Below are positions 34,991-46,985 of a DNA stretch of 64,000 nt, piece after piece. The position numbers and the translations under genes were made by a program. Source of the stretch: Balaenoptera acutorostrata (lineage: Eukaryota; Chordata; Mammalia; Artiodactyla; Balaenopteridae); the NCBI RefSeq assembly GCF_949987535.1, contig NC_080081.1:69027603-69091602 (forward strand), in the 5' to 3' direction. A model generated the notes under the pieces. The model searched no databases, was not told the DNA's origin, and worked only from the letters and a program-made list of their open reading frames with translations. Every line of letters starts with the position of its first letter. Positions within the stretch are counted from its first letter, which is position 1.

Positions 34991-36621
34991 AATGTCAAGC
35001 TGAAAAGTCAGACAAATAGATTAGAAATAGAAATAGAAAGCTTGAAAACAACCAACTCCATACTTTAATGTCAAGCAATTTACAAATTTTCCTGGAAGAA
35101 GCATGCTTCCATGGGTTTGGGAATATCATTTTTTGCCTGTAACCTCAAGTGACAAGCCAGTGCACAAGAACATAAAAAAGCAGAGTGTTTGTCTTTCTAT
35201 TTTTATCCCTCAAATAGATACCAATTCTTTGGATTGTGATTTTCTCGTAAACCTTTTTAAAAAATCAGGTTTTACCGAAGGGTACTTGTGAGGAGTCAAC
35301 GTAATGTTAGTCAAGTCTCTCTTCGGGGCCCAGCACATCATAGGCCTTTGCACTGGTCTTGGGCTCCTGAAACATCAAGGGGGAAATAAGGCATGCACTG
35401 ATTCACTGGTCATGTGCACATAGAGATAAGAGTCAATAAAATTGCAAGAGAGCTAAATGCTTTAAGTACATCTTTAACTCCTGATCAGAGAAACCATATC
35501 TGAGAGTGCTGCCTTGAGCAGGTTTTGTGGGCTGTGTTTGGCCCTCTGGGTTTGAAGCCCAACCTTTGTGATCCACGCTTCCTAATTCACCTGCACGCCA
35601 GGAACCCCGCCGCAGAGCACCTTAAGCCAGCTTTTCAGTGACTTCTTTCCTTTGTCCTAAGTTTAATCTGCCCCACACCTATTCTGTTCAGGGTATTTCC
35701 CAGGCTTACGAACATTTAGTGGAAGCATCTCAGAGCATCACTTTTTTGTCCTTCCTCTTGACATTGACAAACGGTGACCCTGCTCCGCCACAAATACAAG
35801 CAAGTAGAATAAACACGCATGAAAGAACACACTTTCGTACATCTTTTTGGAAGGTGTAATTATTTTCGAGGAGCTTTATATGGATGTTTCTAGATCAAAA
35901 GTTGCGTGGACTGAATGCAGCACAGAAGAACCTTTTGTATGGATTTGTTTACGTGGTGTTGCAGACACATTTTTTTTAAGTTGGGGGATATTAAATTTGA
36001 CAACAATTCTTATTTAAATATGAAGTCATAAAGTACTGCAGGGTGACACAGCACTTGGTGCTGCTGGCTTTAGACGTGGCATTTATTATCCTTTTTGCTA
36101 CAGTCGCCACTGATGTTTGCCTGGTCCGCCTCCCTCATCTGTGTTCTCTGCCAAGCCCAGGCTGGACCTGTGTTGTGACTTCCACCGAGGGCAGCCAGAG
36201 CACCTCTCGGCGTTGGCAGTGAGAGCTTGAAGTATTTCTCGGACTTGTTTGAAGTTACCATTATGCCCAGCACCTCTGTTCAAATGTTAAGCAGACAGCT
36301 CAGTATTAACTCTCGGTGCCACATTTTCCCCTTGGGGATTGTTTTTCCTCATCTGCTCTGAAAAGCTCTGTATTTGTTGGCTTCATGTGTCTCATAATAG
36401 TTTTATGTCTTCTTTTTCCAGTGATCATAGTATAGTGTTTCTGCCTAATTAGAAACTGAGTCGCAATCTCCACTACCTATTTACATGGATCTTTTAGAAG
36501 ATCCTCTCAACAACAGCATGTAAGTTTAACTCTTTCTCTAGCCCTGAAAAGAATGACTTGAATCAGGCTTGTCAAATAACCCAGTTCTTGGGCGTGACAG
36601 TCCTCAGCTTGAACATCCATT
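34991..36621. other. Unassigned intron, 1.6 kb
   Basis: Unique-looking sequence. No element is recognised. Confidence 0.45.
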
Positions 36622-37221
36622 GCCTTAGTCTGTTAGGGCTGCTGTAACTCAATACTGTAGGACTTCCCTGGTGGCGCAGTGGTTAAGAACCTGCTTGCCA
36701 ATGCAGGGGACACGGGTTCGAGCTCTGGTCCGGGAAGATCCCACATCCCACGGAGCAACTAAGCCCGCGCGCTCTAGAGCCCGTGCTCCGCAACAAGAGA
36801 AGCCACCTCAGCCAAGAGTAGCCCCCGCTCGGTGCAACTAGAGAAAGCCCACACGCAGCAACGAAGACCCAACGCAGCTAAATAAATTAAATAAATATAT
36901 AAATAAATAAATAAAAATAAAAACAAAAAAAGTACTGTAGTCTGGGTGGGTCATAAACAACAGAAATTTATTTCTCACAGTCCTAGAGGCTCAGAAATCT
37001 AAGATTGAGTGTCTGGTAAGAGCCTGCTTCCTAGATGGCCGTCTTTTTGCTGTAAACTCACCTGGCAGAAGGGGCAAAAGAACCCCCTCAGCCTTCTTTT
37101 ATAAGGACCCTAATCCCATGACCTAATCACCTCCCAGAGGCCCTACTTTCCAGTACCATCACATTGGGGGCTAGGATTTCAGCGTATAGATCTGGGGGGA
37201 CACATTCAGACCGTAGCATCC
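36622..37221. repeat. LTR-like repeat interrupted by a CHR SINE
   Basis: 'ccttagtctgttagggctgc' and 'gtaactcaatactgtag' run up to 36660. The element resumes at 36941 as 'tctgggtgggtcataaacaa' and continues to 'cattcagaccgtagca'. It is the same family as at 21240 and 30951. Confidence 0.75.
36653..36940 (+). mobile_element. CHR SINE nested in the LTR-like repeat
   Basis: Head 'gacttccctggtggcgcagt' and TAAA/CAAA tail. The 8-bp repeat 'tactgtag' lies at 36653-36660 and 36933-36940. The body is about 270 bp. The host repeat's reading resumes exactly after the second copy, confirming the boundaries. Confidence 0.93.
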
Positions 37222-37356
37222 ATCTTGAGGTAAGTGGTATGCGTTTGCTTCTGAGCTCAGATCAGAGATTATTTGTGCCCTCTTTAAAGGGACGACTTTG
37301 TGACTGCTTCCACGTTCTTGGACTATGGTTTAACTCCTTAAGTGAAGAGTGGCAGG
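37222..37356. other. Short unassigned intron
   Basis: Nothing recognised. Confidence 0.4.
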
Positions 37357-38155
37357 TAGAGTAAGCGATTTCTTTTTAATAGATTTTATTTATTTTTTAT
37401 TTTTTTTATTTTTTTTTTTTTTTAAAGGATTTTCTTATTTTTTTATTTATTTATTTATTTATTTATTTATTTTTGGCTGTGTTGGGTCTTCGGTTCGTGC
37501 GAGGGCTTTCTCCAGTTGCGGCAAGCGGGGGCCACTCTTCATCGCGGTGCGGGGACCGCTCTTCATCGCGGTGCGCGGGCCTTTCTCTATCGCGGCCCCT
37601 CCCGTCGCGGGGCACAGGCTCCAGACGCGCAGGCTCAGCAATTGTGGCACACGGGCCCAGCCGCTCCGCGGCATGTGGGATCTTCCCAGACCAGGGCTCG
37701 AACCCGTGTCCCCCGCATTAGCAGGCAGATTCTCAACCACTGCGCCACCAGGGAAGCCCTAATAGATTTTATTTATTTATGTATGTATGTATGTATGGCT
37801 GCGTTGGGTCTTCATTACTGTGCGTGGGCTTTCTCCAGTTGTGGTGAGCGGGGGCTACTCTTCATTGTGGTGCGCGAGCTTCTCATTGCGGTGGCTTCTC
37901 TTGTTGCGGAGCATGGGCTCTAGGAGCGCAGGCTTCGGTAGTTGTGGCATGCGGGCTCAGTAGTTGTGGCTCGAGGGCTCTAGAGCGCAGGCTCAGTAGT
38001 TGTGGCTCGCAGGCTCAGTAGTTGTGGCGCACGGGCTTAGTTGCTCCACAGCATGTGGGATCTTCCCAGACTAGGGCTCCAGCTCGTGTCCCCCGCATTG
38101 GCAGGTGTATTCTTAACCACTGCGCCACCAGGGAAGCCCTTAGACTAAGCTATTT
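37357..38155 (-). mobile_element. Long-form CHR SINE, tail invaded by another SINE
   Basis: The outer copy keeps an imperfect duplication: 'tagagtaagcgattt' at 37357-37371 against 'tagactaagctattt' at 38141-38155, two mismatches. Its body at 37779-38140 has four 'gtagttgtggc' blocks and a head ending 'gggaagccct'. The mismatched duplication and lower CpG content show it is older than its guest. Confidence 0.9.
37377..37778 (-). mobile_element. CHR SINE inserted into the A-tail of the outer SINE
   Basis: A perfect 19-bp duplication 'taatagattttatttattt' lies at 37377-37395 and 37760-37778, within the outer tail. The guest carries the 24-bp internal duplication, like SINE A and the 19650 copy. 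Confidence 0.95.
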
Positions 38156-38439
38156 GAAGGATGTGGTAGCCAACAGGAGGGAAGTCTCAGGAGAAAGCAA
38201 ACACAGCAGTGGGATTGAGGTTACATTAACTTGTCAAGAGGGCAGAATTGGAGGCCTCTGAGGTCAGCTCTGTTCTCCACACTCCTCTTTCCCAGATGTT
38301 CAAAGCTTTTAGTATTCCGTTCTCAAATGATAGCCCCAGATTCCTCAGCATGATGCCTGGCCCAGAGACCTACCGTGCCTGACCAGTGCCAGCACTAATA
38401 GTAGCAGCTGCCCATCCCCCTGTGCCTTCCCTTTGGGCC
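38156..38439. other. Unassigned intron
   Basis: Nothing recognised. Confidence 0.4.
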
Positions 38440-38600
38440 AGTAGTTACTGAGGGCTTTAACTACCTTCATTCATTGAATCCTCAAGGAACTCTGCACAAT
38501 AAGCCCCATTTTACAGATGCAGAAACTGAGGCTGAGGACGTTTAATAGCTGCCCAAGGTCACATACCTATTAGGTGGCAGAGCCAATGCCCCCTGTCAGT
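38440..38600 (+). repeat. MIR SINE
   Basis: 'cattcattgaatcctcaagg', 'cccattttacagatgcagaa', 'actgaggctgagg' and 'gcccaaggtcacatacc' are close to MIR consensus, one of the best-preserved MIR copies in the window. Confidence 0.85.
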
Positions 38601-39189
38601 ATTTGGTAATAGAGGGTCACTTTACTCCTAAAAAAAAAAAAAAGAAGAAGAAGAAAAAGAGATGTTAGTATTTAAAAAATAGGATAAGTAATGAAAGGTC
38701 AATCATTTAGAATAGTTTGCTGTCCCATGAAGGATGGTGACCCTGTATGAAGAGCGCATTGGTCCATCGGAGAGGGTGCTCCACGGCAGTCTTTCCTAGC
38801 TGATGTCCAGGTGAGCCAGCGGCTGAGAACACGCTCAAGGAATAGATGTACTTTCCATTCCATAATTGTTGGGATTTTTTTTTCTGGGTGACCCAGCAAA
38901 TTAAATTGCTTGCATTTCAAAAGAGAACGTTTCTTTTTTCCATTTCTTTTAAGCACCAGCATGTTACTCCAGTGTTAGCTCCTAGCCAATTCTGAATTTC
39001 AACAATATTACCCACTTTTGCAAAAAAAGATCCTAGAGCTTCAAACTTGTAAAAAGCACTTTGAGGATCTTTCTTTTCTTCTCTCTGTTACTATTATTTT
39101 ACTATTATTAGAATAATGTATTGCTTTTCTTACTGGTTATATCTTTTTCTGGGGAAGAACCAGAGTTTCTTGAAAATATTTTTCTTTAT
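38601..39189. other. Unassigned intron, 0.6 kb
   Basis: An A/AAG run lies at about 38629-38660. Nothing else is recognised. Confidence 0.45.
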
Positions 39190-39409
39190 TAGAAATTTCT
39201 TTGTTTTTTCATCTTTACTGGAGCATACTTGCTTTACAATGTTGTATTAGTTTCTGCTGTACAACAAAGTGAATCAACTATACGTATACATATATCCCCA
39301 TATCCCCTCCCTCTTGCGCCTCCCTCCCACCTTCCCTATCCCACCTCTCTAGGTCGTCACATCGAGCTGATCTCCCTGTGCTATGCACCAGCTTCCCACT
39401 AGAATTTCT
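39190..39409 (-). mobile_element. L1 3' end fragment
   Basis: 'catctttactggagcatac', 'gtacaacaaagtgaatcaac', then a C-rich stretch and 'tccctgtgctatgcaccagc' are antisense L1 3' UTR. The near-duplicate flanks 'tagaaatttct' (39190-39200) and 'tagaatttct' (39400-39409) are probable target-site duplications. Confidence 0.85.
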
Positions 39410-41929
39410 AGCTAGAAGAGCAATTGTAAAATAAACTACCGTTTGCATAAGTTTGTCATCAAAGAAATGAAAAAGTGATAAAGGAACAATGGAGAATGTA
39501 TTTTTGTGACAATAACATAACATATTCCTAATATTTGGCTATAAACTAATTGTAGACATATTTTAGAACCAGAAATGTATGGAATTACATGATTATAGAA
39601 CAGGAAAATTCACAATGGTTGACTTATAATATCATGTGTCATAACAATGCTCAATGCTAAGAGTTAAGAAATGAAGCCAAGTATGGAATGAAATTGGAAG
39701 AGAAATCTTCTCAAAATTAAGTTTTGACAGGAGGAGGGGCCCTATGTGTGCCAAGTTTTAACTGAGAGCTAATTATAATGGTCATATTATGAGTTGTGTA
39801 GAAAGAAGATTGTTGATTCTGGTGCCTTAGATACACAGGTGACTGGACTTATTTTCAAAGGTCTAAGTATTCCTTTTTGATAAAGATTATCTCATCAAAA
39901 TGTAGACAACAGAACCTTTAAAGCTACCCTCTTTAACTGGTATCAAGAAGAATGAGAAATTATTATAATTAGTATTATATCCTTTTTTAAAAAAAGAAAA
40001 TTGAAACAGAAAGGATAGGCATACTCAATGATTCCAATAAATGGACTGAATTTCTTGGCTTTTATTTTTTGTGGTGGTTTCTAATTTCACTTAAAATACA
40101 TTAAATAGGTGACAGTGAAATATTTTAGCGTCTCTTAAATACCAGGAGACACCTGATAAAGACACAGTGGCTGGTGTGGTTTCAAACATATGAGGCATGG
40201 CTGCAGAGATATCCCTGATTTCGTTGGTAGAGGTCACTCTTGTAAAGAAAATCTCATCATACAGGCGCTGCTGAGAACCTCACCCTGTTCCCTGATGTCA
40301 GCATCACCATGGAGATCTCATTCCAGTGAGGGGGAATGGATTCCACAGTCCTGCTTTGGAAATGTGTAAATAGCAGATGCTTTTATTGCCTTTGTTTGAA
40401 TCTGTGCCCTTGCAGAGCAACTCAAACCGGAAGCTCAGCAGAGGAAGTCCATATTTGTCTGCTGTGATTTTTTTTTTTTTCCCCCCTCCATGTAAGCAGC
40501 TTGGTCCCCTGGGATGAGAGTGCATAAAGACAAGTTAATGGGAAAGCTATGAATTCAGATTTCACATAAAGAATGTCAGAAAACTGAATAATGTTTTCCT
40601 TGAGTCAAATAAATAATTCAAACTTGCTTTAATAATTTTTATTAGACACTTTTTATTATAAGCTATTAATGTACAATATATGGGATAACGAAATGGTTTT
40701 ATCAACTGAAATTTATAATATAAAATGGAAGGGTACATGTTTCTATGAATTTGAATAGACTTGTTTTCCTGAAACTTGGTAGTTAAGAGCCTGCATTTGA
40801 ATTCTAACTGACCTGGTGTCAAATTCCTATTGATCTTCTGTTAAATCTGGCTAAGTTTTTTAAAATCTTAAAATAGGGAAAATAGTAGCATCTAACTATT
40901 GTTTAATAGTCTGTCTCCTTCATAGCAGAGAGGCTTAAATGTAATAATGTATATTGAAGATTAAGTGTAGTAATATGTATAGAAATATTCTTGTTGCTGT
41001 ATCTCACCCAAAAGAGAATTTTCATCTTTTCTTTATATCTTCATCACACAATTACTGTGGTAAAACAGAACCATTACAGAAACTGATAAGCAAGAGAATT
41101 TAAGTAACTGGTCCAAGTGTGTACAATGACTATGGCAAATCTGTGCTCAGAACTTAGGTATCCTGATCCTCATTCAAAGGCTTTTTCCAGCACATCTGGC
41201 AATTATAATCATCCATGTTTTTTCAGATACGGTGGTTATGGTATCATGCTACCCACCACCAGGGATAAAGTCGGATGCAATAAATGGAATGTTTATATTT
41301 GGGATTAGATTTTCACATAGTAACCAAAGTGTTAGGTAAGAACTGAAAATTAATTGATGGAATATTAAGCCTTGTGTGCTATAAACTGATTACCTCTTTT
41401 ATGAATTGTATACAATACATACATAATTTCTTTTCTAGTGTAGGGACATTTCAACAGAGGACACTTTTCGCAGAGGAATACACATCTCCGGTTCCCACAA
41501 AACTAAAAGTTGGTAACAGACCCCGAGAGGCCCTGATTAAGATAATGGTTCATAGAGCTATATATACGCGTAGAAGCAGGTAAACATATTTGCAGATGAC
41601 TGTCACAGCATCATTTCAGTGGAAACTTGATGGAAATCAGAGGCATGAACCCAACTTCTTGTTAGCAACTTCTACCAGCTTTGCACCAATTCCCTGATAC
41701 TAATTCAAAGTGTGCTTTGCACCAAAATAATTACACCAGTAGAACCCCTATTCTCAAAGTGAGAAGGGGCACTCATGCTACATTTGACCCAAATCTACTT
41801 AGCAAAGAAGGCTGTTTGTTGTGCCCAGGAGTTACATACTAAGTTTTTTAAAAAAATGTTTCATTTGTTTATATTAGGTATACATTTGGTTTATACTTAT
41901 TTGGAAGGAAAACTATATTTGGGCTAATA
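39410..41929. other. Unassigned AT-rich intron, 2.5 kb
   Basis: AT-rich unique-looking sequence with a T/C run near 40469-40487. No repeat or exon is recognised. The open frames are short and unsupported. Confidence 0.45.
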
Positions 41930-42070
41930 AAAATAGCTAAAATTTATTGAGGATTTATTCTCTTCAGATTCACAGTCGAATTCTTAAAACCACCAGTATG
42001 ATAAACGGAGGCACAAAGAGATTAGCATCTACGGGGCAGAGCTGGGTTAATGCAGAACCCGGGCTTTGAT
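41930..42070 (+). repeat. MIR-like fragment
   Basis: 'aaatttattgaggatttatt', 'aaacggaggcacaaagag' and 'gggcagagctgggttaa' follow MIR. Confidence 0.6.
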
Positions 42071-42710
42071 GACAGGGCTGTGCTCTCGGGAAATGGTGCC
42101 AGAGCAGATGTTCCCATTGTGACACAGAATCGCACTCAGGCAGGCACTGCCTCTGCCCTAAGTTTAGGATCTTTAGAAGCAGGGTTTCCGGACTTGCTCA
42201 AGTCAGTGGTAATGGCAGAGCACGATCTGCACCCCAGCTGCCTGCCTCCAGACCCATGACAAACCACTGGAAGGTATTGCAGGTTACTCTCTGCTGAATT
42301 ACTAATTCAGCACAGTGTGTGAGGAGTGTCAGTCTGTGCACATATGTGCCGGAAATGGATAGGGGAAGGATGAGGGCAGCCGTATTCTCAAGGCCTAGCA
42401 CGGTGGCTGGCAAGTAATAGGTGCCCAGTGAACATTTATTGAGTGAAGACTAGGTGTTCAGAGCAGGGGCGAGTCACTTTGGATTGGAGTGGATAGAGAA
42501 GATAAGGCTTGGATCTTCAACTGAGCCTTGACTCATAGGAGAGATTTGAATAGGAAAGAGTTAGTAGGAGGGGATACCTAATGGGGAAAAAAAAAATCAT
42601 ACCAAAGCCACACACGTATAGGAAAGAAAAAGCCCTTTTCCAAGGAGAATAAGTAAAGCAGATAAACTGGAACCTGTTTCAGGTTGGAGCATAGTACTTA
42701 GATTTATCTT
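42071..42710. other. Unassigned intron with an old-repeat trace
   Basis: 'tagcacggtggctggcaag' and 'gtgaacatttattgagtg' near 42395-42445 are a MIR- or L2-like trace. The rest is unassigned. Confidence 0.45.
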
Positions 42711-42942
42711 TCCATCCATCCGTCCCTCCATCCATCCCTCCATCCATCCCTCCATCCCTCCATCCATCCATCCCTCCATCCCTCCATCCCTCCCTCCATC
42801 CCTCCCTCCATCCCTCCATCCATCCATCCCTCCATCCATCCATCCCTCCATCCCTCCATCCATCCCTCCCTCCATCCCTCCCTCCATCCCTCCCTCCATC
42901 CATCCCTCCATCCATCCCTCCATCCATCCATCCACCCATCCA
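42711..42942. repeat. (CCAT)n/(CCCT)n microsatellite, 232 bp
   Basis: About 58 tetranucleotide units on a strict 4-bp period, alternating CCAT and CCCT with one CCGT near the start and a CCAC near the end. A coarser 8- and 12-bp pattern is visible. No frame contains a stop, so long Asp-Gly-Trp-Met-Glu-type open frames are artefacts. Confidence 0.97.
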
Positions 42943-45900
42943 ATGCTTATTAAGTATCAGGCACCATGTCATGGGTAAACCTACCGTAGACTTGAAAGAT
43001 AGGTTGGAACTAGATTTTGAGGAGTCTGGAATGCCAAGCTCAAAGATGAACTTTAAATTGATGATAAGCCATTGTTGCTTTTCTGAGCCATGGAGGGAGA
43101 TGGTGAAAGTTTTCTGAGGAGAAGGAGATTAAGAGAATTAAATAGAACCAGTGGGAGAGAAAGGAGATGGGAGTGAGAAAAACCATGAGAGGGAAATGCT
43201 AAGGTCCACAGGTGAGAGGCTAAGCTCTGGACTGATGTGGTGATGGGGGTGAAGAGGAGGGGCAGGAAAGGCCTGGGTTTGGGAGACGGTACAGAGGCAG
43301 CATCCGTGGCCATGGAGACAGTGGAGGTGGGTGTATGCTGACAATACCAACAAGAGAATGATGGTTAAACAGGAACAGGTTGGACTTTCTCTTCTCAAAC
43401 TTATCTCTGCCTTTGCATCTTCCCTGGATCTAATCTTGATGGATGATTCCAACATCTGATACCTACCAACCAGAGAGTTCATGAAAGAATAGGTCAACTC
43501 TCACTATCTTGTTGTAGCAAGGAGCATTTTGTTTTTAATCCATAAATGGAACTTATTTCTCAAAGCTGGTTACCACGCTGACTTTTGAGAACCTCAGACT
43601 TAAAAAGGAATAGCAGTGTGTAAATATATAAAATCAGATCATTATGCACAACATTGGTTTTACATTTCTCTATCTTTTCTAATCTTTTGATATCAGAATG
43701 TACGGTAATGCCCAAAGGAAAGTTCTCAAAGTATATTGGCCTAGAGAAAAGGGTTATAAATCTTCCTCTGTTATTCTTTATTGTTAGATGGATTGCATTT
43801 ACAGCTACCTCTATATCAGTGATAAAGGGTGAGACCGTGGATAATTGAAGGGCATAGATTTTCCTGAATCCATATTTATTGTAACCTTGTGTTTAAGCCT
43901 CTGCTATCAACTGTTTTACCAAGGCTTCTAACAGGGAGCAGTTTTATAAATTTGAATTTGATCTACTGACCGTACCCACCTTCTGTGGTGGGAGGTTGTG
44001 AGCAGGGAAATGGCTAAATGGTGCCAGAGCAGAAAGCATAGAAAACATCACAGTTTCTGACAGTTGAACAAATTCTTGATTTTAGTCACTGAAAATTGAG
44101 ACGTAAATGAATACATGTTGCTTGGCATTGAAAGGACTTTTCCCTTTTTTTTTGTGCTGAGCGATGACAGTTACTTTTCCTTAACCATCACTGCGTTCCT
44201 TTTACGTTCTTGGAATCCTGGAGTTGGAAACAACATCAAAAGTTCATCCTTTTTCAGTTCCCATTTGCCAACAGAATTATACCTAAACTGTCCAAGCTGC
44301 ATCATTGTCTGTTCCGTTCTCTGAGCCTGAGTCTGGAAGGCTGGTCGTGGGATTATGATGGGTGGGAGTTGGCTGGCAACCTGCTTCTAACACGCTATAG
44401 TTTTGATAGTTATTTGTCTGCTTAGCAGTGGCATAAAATAGGCACCAGTAGATGAATGTCTTCTCGTTGGCCATCTGATGCTCTAAAATGCAAATGATGG
44501 GACTGTGAGGAAAGAAAGGACAGTTTCTTTTGGAAAACAGTACTTTTCATCCATCAGCGCTTTGTCATCATAAAGTTGGGTGCAAAGCCTGGCACAGAGT
44601 AGGCCCAGCATAAATGTTTGAATGATTTAAAAATTTAGCCAATAAATATTTATCAGCTAGAGAAATATGGCTGCTCAGGAGTAGGGTAAGTAACTCTTAT
44701 TTCCTTTGTGTGTTCTTTTCACTTATGGCTGTCAGCACAGTACCAAAGGGACCCTGGTCAAACACGAGTCCATACCAATGCGGGTGAGAAGAGTTCCAGA
44801 ATCAAACAAGTCTGGGAAACACTATATTCTTCTATCATCTCCTCTTTGGAGTTGCAGTGTACATTAGCACACTAAGGGTTTTGAGAAGACCAGAAATAAA
44901 GAAACCCGTTTATACTGGTTAAATATTTCCCAAATCTCTTTGGCCAAAGGACCATTTTGGGCACAAATGCTATTAATCATTCTCACTTTAGGAAATACTG
45001 CTTTTTTTAGGGTTAATTCACATTTTGCCTGAAAAAGGCAGGGTTTCCCATTCTTACTCATTTTTGTATGCATGTGTGCTGTATGCTAATGGACATACAG
45101 TGGGCACAATTTGGACTTCTGCACGTAAAATGACAACGGCCTGTGTAGGGTTGGTTGGGATGATACCCACGCCGATAAAGAAAGCTGGGGTGAGGAGTGC
45201 TGTGTCATAAAGGTAAAAATGAACAGGGTCGTGGTTGGAATCTGACAGAAAGAGAGGAGTGAAACGGACAGTGGGTTCTGAATTCAAAGAGCCTGTTTTT
45301 AACCCAAGTAGACAGAGCTTCTGACACGGGTGTTAAGACCTTGGGTCCGTCTTCCTCGATGATTTCAAGGTCCCTCTTAAGTCACCTGTGTTTTCAAAGC
45401 TTTTGCAGACAGAATAAGCACTGGCAACCATGAATGTCCCTCACTCATACTTAATGCTTACTATCAAACTGTTAGAGAAATATCATTCTTAAAACCTCAG
45501 CCAAGCGATTATTTGGAAATGAGAGATTATTTGAGAAAAACTATCTAAAGCCTCCACAGCATTGCCTTTGAGACTCTAAAGTGTTCTCCCAACTTATTTC
45601 TGGAAGTCCTACAGCATCTTTGACTTGTCAGGGTCATGCTACAGGAACTGACAAGGAGCAGAACCCCACAGGTGCTCTGTGGATGAAGCTACCAACAGAT
45701 AAGGGAGGGGCTCGTAGGAAACACAGACCAAAAATATCTCACACATCAGACACAGGGAAGCTTGTCTCTGGTCCTTAAATATCCATGGGAAAGTGCAATA
45801 GATAAATAAGAAAGTCTATTTCATGCAGCTCTGAATGGTGCCTTCAATTGACTGCTTTACGATCTGCTCCAAGCAGTCAAAGAAAATTGAAAATAGATAG

Positions 45901-46244
45901 AAATCAGCAGTGTTTCCGGTGCCTTCTGCTGGCATTATACATACTGTGAACAAAAAAATATTACACCGCACGTCCACGTATCCACAGACAGAGAGCAATA
46001 AGCTTGAAATTATTCATCTGGACCACATTTACTCGGAAAGCGGCCTTTAGCTTTCAAAGTTCGTATTGGAGAAGAAATGGAATAAATATCAAAAAGTTGT
46101 TTAAAAACTTTCCCTTTGCGTGACTACAAGCTGGGGAGCCCACAGGAGTGTTAAAGTTTAGCTTAGCTTGAGTGCAGGGCATACAGTTCCTCCGTATCTA
46201 AATCTCAGAAATAACTGACTTTTTCTATTATTCCTTGTATGAAG
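42943..46244. other. Unassigned intron, 3.3 kb
   Basis: Unique-looking sequence. A short MIR/L2-like trace ('agcctggcacagagtaggcc') lies at 44586-44630. No exon is supported. Confidence 0.45.
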
Positions 46245-46460
46245 GGTGCTATTTTTTTTTTTTTGGTATTATTATTATTATTTTTTTAAACATCTTTATT
46301 GAAGTATAATTGCCTTACAATAGTGTGTTAGCTTCTGCTTTATAACAAAGTGAATCAGTTATACATATACAATATGTTCCCATTTCTCTTCCCTCTTGCA
46401 TCTCCCTCCCTCCCACCCTCCCCATCCCACCCCTCTAGGTGGTCACAAGGTGCTATTTTT
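46245..46460 (-). mobile_element. L1 3' end insertion with target-site duplication
   Basis: 'aaacatctttattgaagta', 'agcttctgctttataac' and a C-rich stretch ending 'ctctaggtggtcacaa' are antisense L1 3' UTR. The 12-bp repeat 'ggtgctattttt' lies at 46245-46256 and 46449-46460. It inserted about 530 bp upstream of the DCLK2 exon. Confidence 0.92.
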
Positions 46461-46938
46461 GTTTCAGCTAGAGGTAGGATGGGTCTCAGGGAGATTGTTA
46501 TATTCTTGTTAGGATATAAATATTCTTCTCCAGTTGTTACCCCAATGATCATCGTGTGTATGGCAACTACGGCATCAGTTACTAGAAAACGTATTTGTGC
46601 TAAAATCAGATGCTGACTTCTATTGCTATCAAGGACTGTTACACTCGGAAGAGTGAAGGAGCGCTCCTTTTCCACATGTTGCTGCATCCTCTCTGTTATG
46701 AAAATAAAGGGTTCTTACCTCATATCCTATTGATATATCAAGTAATAAATGTGACAGTTACCGGTTCTGTTTTCCTTATCCCGTCTTCCTGCACCACTGA
46801 AACGGAACAAGTTTCTTACTAGTAACAGATGCTCGAAACCTTCTTTTGAAATTCCTCTGGAGAAGCTGCCCTGTTGATTCCATTAGATGGGAAGTGGCTT
46901 TATGCAGATGTCCACTTGCAGGGATGCATTGTTGTAAT
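46461..46938. other. Repeat-free intron flank of the DCLK2 exon
   Basis: Unique sequence leading to the branch point. It may contain splicing enhancers, but none can be named. Confidence 0.4.
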
Positions 46939-46985
46939 TGCTGTTCTGCTGACCCCTTGCTGAGTGCCATGCTTTTCTCTTGTAG
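46939..46985 (+). promoter_or_regulatory. DCLK2: Branch point, polypyrimidine tract and 3' splice site
   Basis: A 'ctgctgac' branch-point-like motif places its A at 46952, 34 bases before the exon. A pyrimidine run 'cttttctcttgtag' ends in the acceptor AG at 46984-46985. No other AG lies in the last 13 bases. Spacing and composition are those of a normal U2-type acceptor. Confidence 0.85.

Larger units (their letters stand above)
1..46985 (+). other. DCLK2: DCLK2 intron upstream of the exon at 46986 (partial)
   Basis: Everything before the acceptor at 46984-46985 is read as one intron, because no other segment combines a conserved reading frame with splice sites. The preceding exon should end in phase 0 after the Leu-Tyr-Thr-Leu-Asp-Gly-Lys-Gln stretch of the second doublecortin domain, and I did not find it here, so the intron exceeds 46.9 kb. 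Very long early introns are typical of the doublecortin-like kinase genes. An unrecognised noncoding RNA or antisense transcript cannot be excluded from sequence alone. Confidence 0.8.

Noticed and set aside
42597..42972. Asp-Gly-Trp-Met-Glu repeat proteins on the minus strand
   Set aside because: A stop-free 4-bp microsatellite gives open frames in all phases; there is no coding evidence.
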